From Deltaproteobacteria bacterium (GTDB lineage Bacteria; Desulfobacterota; Deferrimicrobia; Deferrimicrobiales; Deferrimicrobiaceae): a DNA stretch of 9,689 bases. Below are positions 5,471 to 9,689 of the stretch, piece after piece. Under the pieces are notes generated by a model. It searched no databases. It was not told where the DNA came from and saw only the letters and a list, made by a program, of their open reading frames with translations. Numbering within the stretch: position 1 is the stretch's first letter; every line of letters begins with the position of its first letter. The stretch lies in assembly GCA_003105225.1 (NCBI GenBank), contig PQAK01000042.1:1-9689 (forward strand). Direction: 5' to 3'. Made by a program: the position numbers and the translations under genes.

Positions 5471-6312
5471 TGCCGGAAGTTGCTACCCCTGTATGGGTAT
5501 GCCGCCGCGAGAGCGGCTCCCTTCCCTCGCAGGGGGGCCGTTCGCTCGGTCGCTCGGCTTGCTGGAGACCGCAAGCCTGCGCTCTACCCTTGCCTGAAAG
5601 CCTCGCTCAGACCCCCCTGCTGCGTCCAGTCCACCGCAATCGTCGGCCGCCTACCAATAATGGATCTCTCCTTCCGTTCCTTGCGGCGCTCCTGCTGGTC
5701 GTCCTCGCATCGGGCGGCTGCGCCCGCGTTCCGAAGATCATCGTCCTGAAGGACCCGCTGACCGCTGCGGAGCACGTGGAGCTGGGCGTCTCCTACGAAC
5801 GGAAGGGAGAGCTCGACCTCGCGCGGCGTCAATACGAAATGGCGCTCAAGAAGGATAAAGGGTATTTCCAGGCGCGCGTCAACCTCGGCAACGTCTATCT
5901 GGCGCAAAAGGAGTACGGAAAGGCGCGCGGGGAATATCTGCGTGCGCTCGAGTCGCGCCCCGGCGATGCGGAGGCCGCCAACAATCTCGCATGGGCCGCC
6001 ATCCACTCCGGGGAGGGGATCGACGAGGCGCTCGCCCGGATGGAAGCGGTGGCTGCCGGACCCGGCGGTCGGCGCGCCACGCTCCTGGATACGCTCGGCG
6101 TCCTCCGGATGCGCGCGAACCGCCCGGCGGCGGCGGAGGAGGCGTTCGCGGCAGCCGAAGCGATCTGCGTCCAGGCCGGAGACTCTCCCGGAGGGGATGC
6201 GCGCGGGGAGGCTTCCTGTCCGGAAGAGGTGCGCAGGGAGATCGGCCTGCACCGCGAGGAATTGCGGAAGCGCTTCCCTTCTCCAGCTGCGCCGCCCGCT
6301 CTGATAAAATAG
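5470..6312 (+). CDS. TPR lipoprotein with abnormal N-terminus
   Basis: From ATG 5470, which overlaps the peptidase stop (TGATG), the frame gives 280 residues. Residues 1-65 are low in sense, rich in Pro, Arg and Leu, and are encoded by repeat-like DNA. A clear lipoprotein signal peptide then appears (about 67-84: GSLLPFLAALLLVV then SGGC with the lipid cysteine at C84). Mature TPR repeats lie at about 100-133, 134-167, 168-201 and 202-235, and a charged helical tail follows. TPRs bind protein partners; with the peptidase it probably forms a membrane-attached complex. The only other in-frame start before the signal is TTG 5590 (240 residues, no ribosome binding site). ATG 5660 lies just before the signal peptide but in a different frame, so the original start may have been lost by an insertion or an indel. 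The stop is 4 nt before moaA. Confidence 0.72.
   Translation: MPEVATPVWVCRRESGSLPSQGGRSLGRSACWRPQACALPLPESLAQTPLLRPVHRNRRPPTNNGSLLPFLAALLLVVLASGGCARVPKIIVLKDPLTAAEHVELGVSYERKGELDLARRQYEMALKKDKGYFQARVNLGNVYLAQKEYGKARGEYLRALESRPGDAEAANNLAWAAIHSGEGIDEALARMEAVAAGPGGRRATLLDTLGVLRMRANRPAAAEEAFAAAEAICVQAGDSPGGDARGEASCPEEVRREIGLHREELRKRFPSPAAPPALIK
5484..5650. repeat. Structured repeat-like insert at the 5' end of the TPR gene
   Basis: The segment is full of inverted repeats: taccc/gggta (5484-5488, 5495-5499), ggcttgc/gcaagcc around an 8-nt loop (5556-5562, 5571-5577) and gcagggggg/cccccctgc (5529-5537, 5612-5620), which encloses the previous hairpin. Two tandem octamers, cgctcggt and cgctcggc, stand at 5543-5558. 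The encoded peptide has no protein-like pattern, unlike the sequences on either side. It does not match the element at 1-130 in any obvious way. The most likely explanation is a small non-autonomous intergenic element or its remnant; a structured RNA is possible. The boundaries are approximate. Confidence 0.5.
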
Positions 6313-6316
6313 TCCC

Positions 6317-7282
6317 ATGCTGCGTGACATGTTCGGGCGGCGGGTCGACTACCTGCGCCTCTCCATCACCGATCGCTGCAACCTCCGGTGCGTCTACTGC
6401 ATGCCCCCCGAGGGGGTCCCCCTGAAACCCGCAGGGGAGATCCTCACCTACGGAGAGTTCCTCCGCTGCGTCCGCGCGGCCGTATCGCTGGGCATCCGGA
6501 AAGTCCGGGTCACGGGCGGGGAGCCCCTGGTCCGACGGGGGGTGGTGGGGTTCATCCGCCGACTGGCCCGAATCCCGGGGGTCGAGGACCTCGGGATGAC
6601 CACGAACGGCATCGGGCTGTCGGAGGCCGCCGAACCGCTTCGGCAGGCGGGGCTGGGACGGATCAACATCAGTCTCGATACGATCCGTTCCGAACGGTAT
6701 GCGGAGATCACCCGCCGCGACCGGCTGCCCGACGTGCTCTCGGGGATCGATGCCGCGTTGCGGGCGGGGCTCCGTCCCGTGAAGATCAACGTCGTCCTCC
6801 TGCACGGCCTCCATCCGGGGGAAGTCGACGATTTCCTGGCGATGGCGCGGGAAAAGCCGTTGGAGATCCGGTTCATCGAGAGGATGCCCATGGGCTGCCT
6901 TCCCACGGAGGGGTATGTCTCCGCGGACCGTATCCGCGACCGGATCCTCTCCCTGCCGGGGTGCCGCAGGGTGGAATCCGGCGTGTCCTCCGTCGCGGTC
7001 ACGTACGAGGTTCCGGGCTTCGCGGGCACGCTGGGGATCATCTCTCCGATTACCCGGAAATTCTGCTCCGACTGCAACCGGCTCCGGATCTCCGCGGACG
7101 GCCGGCTGCGCAACTGCCTGTTCTCGCGGGAGACGATCGACCTGCGGCCGGCGCTGCGGGGAGGGGGAGGGGAAGCGGAAGTGGCCGGCCTCTTCCTCAG
7201 GGCGGTGGCGACCAAGCCCGATGGGCACGATCTCTGCGCCGGCGGTTCCTCCCCCGAACCGATGTCCCGCATCGGCGGCTGA
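6317..7282 (+). CDS. moaA: GTP 3',8-cyclase MoaA
   Basis: A 321-residue radical SAM enzyme for the first step of molybdenum cofactor synthesis, in which GTP is converted to 3',8-cyclo-7,8-dihydro-GTP, later turned into cyclic pyranopterin by MoaC. The N-terminal cluster is C21-x3-C25-x2-C28 (DRCNLRCVYC), followed by GGEP (67-70) for SAM binding, TTNG and the NISLDT strand. The second, substrate-binding 4Fe-4S cluster has C250, C253 and C267. The C-terminus ends in Gly-Gly, needed in this family. The length is normal. ATG 6317 gives the usual MLRDMFGRRVDYLRLS start; ATG 6329 is possible. No ribosome binding site is visible and the gap to the TPR gene is 4 nt, so it is probably translated by coupling. 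No other moa, mog or mob gene is in the window. Confidence 0.95.
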   Translation: MLRDMFGRRVDYLRLSITDRCNLRCVYCMPPEGVPLKPAGEILTYGEFLRCVRAAVSLGIRKVRVTGGEPLVRRGVVGFIRRLARIPGVEDLGMTTNGIGLSEAAEPLRQAGLGRINISLDTIRSERYAEITRRDRLPDVLSGIDAALRAGLRPVKINVVLLHGLHPGEVDDFLAMAREKPLEIRFIERMPMGCLPTEGYVSADRIRDRILSLPGCRRVESGVSSVAVTYEVPGFAGTLGIISPITRKFCSDCNRLRISADGRLRNCLFSRETIDLRPALRGGGGEAEVAGLFLRAVATKPDGHDLCAGGSSPEPMSRIGG

Positions 7283-8232
7283 TGGGAGTCCCCCTGCTCC
7301 CCCTCCTCCATCCCGAGTTGCGGTTCCACAACCATGCCTCGTTCCTGCGGCGCCGCCTGGGCGGTCCGGCTGCAAGGATCAGCGTGGAGGCGGGATTCAC
7401 CTGCCCGAACCGCGACGGTACGCGGGGAACGGGAGGCTGCCTGTATTGCAACAATGCGTCGTTCACGAAGGGGATCCGTTTCCCGGGGCTTCCGGTGGAG
7501 GAGCAGGTGCGCCGGACCATCGCATCGCTCGGCAGGCGCAAGGCGTCCCCCCGGCTGCTGGTCTACTTCCAGCCGTACACGAACAGCCATGCGCCGCCGG
7601 AACAGCTCGAACGCGCGTACCGCGGAGCGATCCGGCACCCCGACGTCGCCGGGATCATCGTCGGCACCCGGCCGGATTGCCTGGGGCCCGAAGTCCTCGA
7701 CGTGCTGGAGGCGATCTCGAAGGAGCGGTACGTTTCCGTCGAGATCGGCCTCCAGTCGATCTCCGACGCCGTTCTCGCCCGGATCCGCAGGGGACACACG
7801 GTGCGGGAATTCGCGGAGGCCGTCCCGGCGGTCCGGCGGCGGGGGATCGACGTCGCCGCCCATCTCATCTACGGCCTTCCGGGGGACACGGCGGAGAATT
7901 TCGTCGCGGCTGCCGGCTTCCTGTCCGATCTCGGGGTGCAGGGAGTGAAGCTGCACCACCTGCACATCGTATCGGGAAGCGGGCTTGCGGCCCCCTATCT
8001 GCGCGGAGAGGTGCGGGTGCCCGGATACGGGGAATACGTTTCGGCCTGCGCCGACTTCCTCGAGCGCTTGAGCCCCGAAGTCGCGGTGCTCCGGCTGATG
8101 GGCGCTTCCCCCGCGGACCTGCTCCTGGCCCCGGTGTGGGAAAAGGGGAGCCGGGGGATGTCGCGGGACGTGGCCGCCGAGCTTCGACGGCGGGGAACCT
8201 GGCAGGGATCGCTGCGAAAGGAGAACGCATGA
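7282..8232 (+). CDS. Radical SAM protein, TIGR01212/YhcC family
   Basis: A 316-residue protein. The characteristic SAM-cluster motif of this family has the widely spaced form C41-x11-C53-x2-C56 within FTCPNRDGTRGTGGCLYC, unlike the compact CxxxCxxC of MoaA. Further matches are YFQPYTN (about 95), GTRPDC, EIGLQS and HLIYGLPGD, which give an Elp3-like radical SAM core. The length is close to E. coli YhcC (about 309 residues). The reaction of the family is not settled, to my knowledge. The ATG overlaps the moaA stop by one base (TGATG), so the two radical SAM enzymes are co-translated. The last codons overlap the thioesterase start (ATGA). Confidence 0.9.
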   Translation: MGVPLLPLLHPELRFHNHASFLRRRLGGPAARISVEAGFTCPNRDGTRGTGGCLYCNNASFTKGIRFPGLPVEEQVRRTIASLGRRKASPRLLVYFQPYTNSHAPPEQLERAYRGAIRHPDVAGIIVGTRPDCLGPEVLDVLEAISKERYVSVEIGLQSISDAVLARIRRGHTVREFAEAVPAVRRRGIDVAAHLIYGLPGDTAENFVAAAGFLSDLGVQGVKLHHLHIVSGSGLAAPYLRGEVRVPGYGEYVSACADFLERLSPEVAVLRLMGASPADLLLAPVWEKGSRGMSRDVAAELRRRGTWQGSLRKENA

Positions 8233-8735
8233 ACGGCGCGAAGAGGGAATACCTTCCCCACTCCACGGGGTGTTTCCTGTGCGGCGACGAGAACGCCTGC
8301 GGCGTCCGCTTGAAATTCTTCGTGGAGAACGACGAGGTCTGCTCCCGGATCACGCTTCCGCGCCACCTCAACGGCTACCGGGATGTCGCCCACGGAGGCG
8401 TCCTGGCGGCGCTGCTCGACGAGTCCATGGGCTGGGCGGCGACGGTGTTCGGGAGCACGCACCGGATGTACCTGACCGGGGAGCTGACGGTGAAATACAT
8501 CGCACCGGTCCCCGTGGGGGAGGAAATCGAGGTCAGGAGCCGGATGATCGAGGATGCCGGACGGATCGCCTACAGCGAGGGAGAGCTGCTCAGCGGGGGA
8601 AGGGTCTGCGTCCGCGCGAGGGGAAAGTTTCTGCCCATGAGCCGGGAAGCGACGGCGGACGTGATCCCCTACCTGAAATTCGACCGGTGCGGGAAATACA
8701 AGACGTTGTTCGAAGGCGTCGGGGAGGCGAAATGA
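8229..8735 (+). CDS. Hotdog-fold thioesterase, PaaI-like
   Basis: A 168-residue single hotdog domain. The N-terminal CFLCGDENACGVRLKF (15-30) is the CxxCG..N..G segment seen in many PaaI-type thioesterases. The active-site helix begins HGGVLAALLDE (55-65), with D64/E65 as the likely catalytic acid and H55-G56-G57 holding the thioester carbonyl. The family hydrolyses acyl-CoA thioesters in the cytoplasm; the acyl group cannot be told from sequence. An aaggaga ribosome binding site lies about 5 nt before the ATG, whose last bases are the stop of the gene before (ATGA). Its own stop overlaps the next start in the same way. Confidence 0.87.
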   Translation: MNGAKREYLPHSTGCFLCGDENACGVRLKFFVENDEVCSRITLPRHLNGYRDVAHGGVLAALLDESMGWAATVFGSTHRMYLTGELTVKYIAPVPVGEEIEVRSRMIEDAGRIAYSEGELLSGGRVCVRARGKFLPMSREATADVIPYLKFDRCGKYKTLFEGVGEAK

Positions 8736-9556
8736 AGCGCGTCCTGGGAATCATCGGTTCCCCCAGGAGGATGGGGAACTGCGAGCTGATGGTGAAGGAG
8801 ATCGCCGCCCTCCTGCCGGAGCCCGCGGCGCTTTCCATGGTCCGGCTGGCGGAGAAGGACATCCGGCCCTGCAAGGCCTGCTACCGGTGCCTCACCGGGG
8901 AGTGTCCGCACCAGGACGATTTCCGGGCCGTGCTGGAGGCGATCGTCGCCGCCGACGGAGTGGTGGTCGCCGCGCCGGTTTACCTGCTCGGCGCGCATTC
9001 CTCCCTGCAGCGCTTCCTCGACCGGGGGCTGCAGTTCTTCCGGCGGATCGAGGCGCTCGCGGGGAAGCCGGCGGTCGGCGTCGCGCTCGCGGGCGTCAAG
9101 GACGGGGAAGGGGCTTCCCTCCTGGGAGTCGAGAACTTCATCCGCGGCATGGGGATGGAGGTCAGGGGACGCGCCGTGGTCCACGCGGCGCTGCCCGGCG
9201 AAGCGCTCCTGTCCGAAGACGGAAGGGAGGCGGCCGCAAGGCTGGCAGGCGCCCTCTTCGCCCGGGGAACGCTGCCGGCGGCGGATCCCTCCTGCACGCA
9301 ATGCGGCGGGACGTTTTTCGAATTCCGGGGCGGCCGCCGGGTCTATTGTCTCCTGTGCGGCGCAAGCGGGACGGTTTCGTTCGGACAGGGCGGTGATATC
9401 CGTCTTGCCACCGCGGCGCCCGCCCACTCCTGGCGGGGCCCCGAGTCCAGGAAGACGCACGGACAATGGCTGATCGGGATGAAGGAGAAATACCGCAGGG
9501 ACCGGGATCGTTTGAAAAGCGTCGTGGAATCCTACGGCGGAGGAACCTTCATCTGA
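8732..9556 (+). CDS. Iron-sulfur flavoprotein-like reductase with C-terminal zinc ribbon
   Basis: A 274-residue protein. Residues 1-165 form a flavodoxin-like NAD(P)H-dependent FMN reductase domain, with the phosphate loop GSPRRMGN (9-16) and AAPVYLLG. A compact cysteine motif, C47-x2-C50-x2-C53-x4-C58, follows the second strand; this spacing is that of iron-sulfur flavoproteins (Isf), where it binds a 4Fe-4S cluster. After the flavodoxin fold comes an unusual extension with two CxxC pairs (C188/C191 and C206/C209), a zinc-ribbon or rubredoxin-like knuckle, then a charged helical tail. Isf proteins reduce oxygen, peroxide or quinones using ferredoxin; the substrate here is unknown. The protein is about 80 residues longer than a plain Isf. 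It is the last gene of the coupled run and ends 8 bases into the convergent gene on the other strand. Confidence 0.83.
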   Translation: MKRVLGIIGSPRRMGNCELMVKEIAALLPEPAALSMVRLAEKDIRPCKACYRCLTGECPHQDDFRAVLEAIVAADGVVVAAPVYLLGAHSSLQRFLDRGLQFFRRIEALAGKPAVGVALAGVKDGEGASLLGVENFIRGMGMEVRGRAVVHAALPGEALLSEDGREAAARLAGALFARGTLPAADPSCTQCGGTFFEFRGGRRVYCLLCGASGTVSFGQGGDIRLATAAPAHSWRGPESRKTHGQWLIGMKEKYRRDRDRLKSVVESYGGGTFI

Positions 9557-9689
9557 CCCGGATGCGCACCGTGTAGGCAACGGGCCCGGGGGGGAATCCC
9601 GCGGAAAGGGCGGCGCCTCCGGCGTCTCTCTCCGGCGGCAGGGTCCCCATCCTCGAAAGTTCCTCCAGGAAAGGCGCGTCGGAAGCCGC
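9549..9689 (-). CDS. C-terminal end of an unidentified protein (convergent, partial)
   Basis: Read on the minus strand, the right end of the window gives 46 codons and a TGA (at 9551-9549), open to the window edge. The codons are G/C-rich at the third position, and the product ends PVAYTVRIRVR, an alternating hydrophobic/charged strand typical of a folded C-terminus. I do not recognise the family. Its stop overlaps the flavoprotein stop, so the two genes converge with no space for a terminator; neither strand shows one. Confidence 0.6.
   Translation of the reverse strand, partial: AASDAPFLEELSRMGTLPPERDAGGAALSAGFPPGPVAYTVRIRVR

Noticed and set aside
5556..5577. Hairpin ggcttgc/gcaagcc as a terminator or tRNA arm
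   Set aside because: No T-run follows, and the surrounding sequence does not form a cloverleaf or carry a T-loop consensus.
6302..6310. gataaaat before moaA as a promoter -10
   Set aside because: No -35 at a suitable distance, and the bases are the last codons of the TPR gene; read-through from upstream explains expression.
6388..7281. Upstream extension of the YhcC-type frame
   Set aside because: It overlaps moaA completely; the family N-terminus and the TGATG junction place the start at 7282.
5879..7375. Minus-strand open frame of 498 codons opposite the TPR gene and moaA
   Set aside because: Both plus-strand genes are certain from motifs; the antisense product is low-complexity and lacks a recognisable start context.
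1..9689. CRISPR array, rRNA, tRNA, transposase or integrase
   Set aside because: No regularly spaced repeats, no RNA gene signatures and no recombinase motifs were seen on either strand.

Overview
The window is GC-rich, densely coded and almost entirely on one strand. A tetraheme c-type cytochrome, HAMP-linker membrane proteins, GC-rich third codon positions and chains of start/stop overlaps suggest a high-GC anaerobic or metal/sulfur-cycling bacterium, most like the Desulfobacterota/Geobacter-type deltaproteobacteria. That placement is an inference from gene content; no marker gene fixes the taxon.

Layout. Positions 1-130 hold an intergenic repeat-like element with a central palindrome, followed by a -10-like TATAAT. 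Operon A (193-3792) has four coupled genes: an exported tetraheme cytochrome, two small two-helix membrane proteins with HAMP-like linkers but no output domain, and a large APC-superfamily permease that keeps the potassium-site residues of KimA. A short spacer (3793-3926) carries a weak terminator-like hairpin and two palindromes.

The second region (3927-6312) is a PA2779/PA2778-type module. It has two tandem paralogous small proteins (signal peptide, conserved core, C-terminal membrane helix), a C39-like cysteine peptidase lipoprotein and a TPR lipoprotein. The first paralog is closed by a perfect rho-independent terminator. A second near-perfect terminator hairpin lies inside the first codons of the peptidase gene, where it also encodes the lipoprotein signal peptide. 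The TPR gene has an abnormal 5' end: about 170 nt of structured, repeat-like sequence separates the only coupled ATG from the real signal peptide.

The third region (6317-9556) continues in the same direction with 1-4 base overlaps: moaA (GTP 3',8-cyclase), a TIGR01212/YhcC-type radical SAM protein, a PaaI-like hotdog thioesterase, and an iron-sulfur-flavoprotein-like reductase with an added C-terminal zinc ribbon. A convergent gene enters from the right end on the minus strand (9549-9689) and overlaps the last gene by 8 bases.

Most interesting points: the peptidase/small-protein module with its intragenic terminator, the disrupted TPR 5' end, and the cytochrome plus output-less HAMP pair coupled to a KimA-like transporter.
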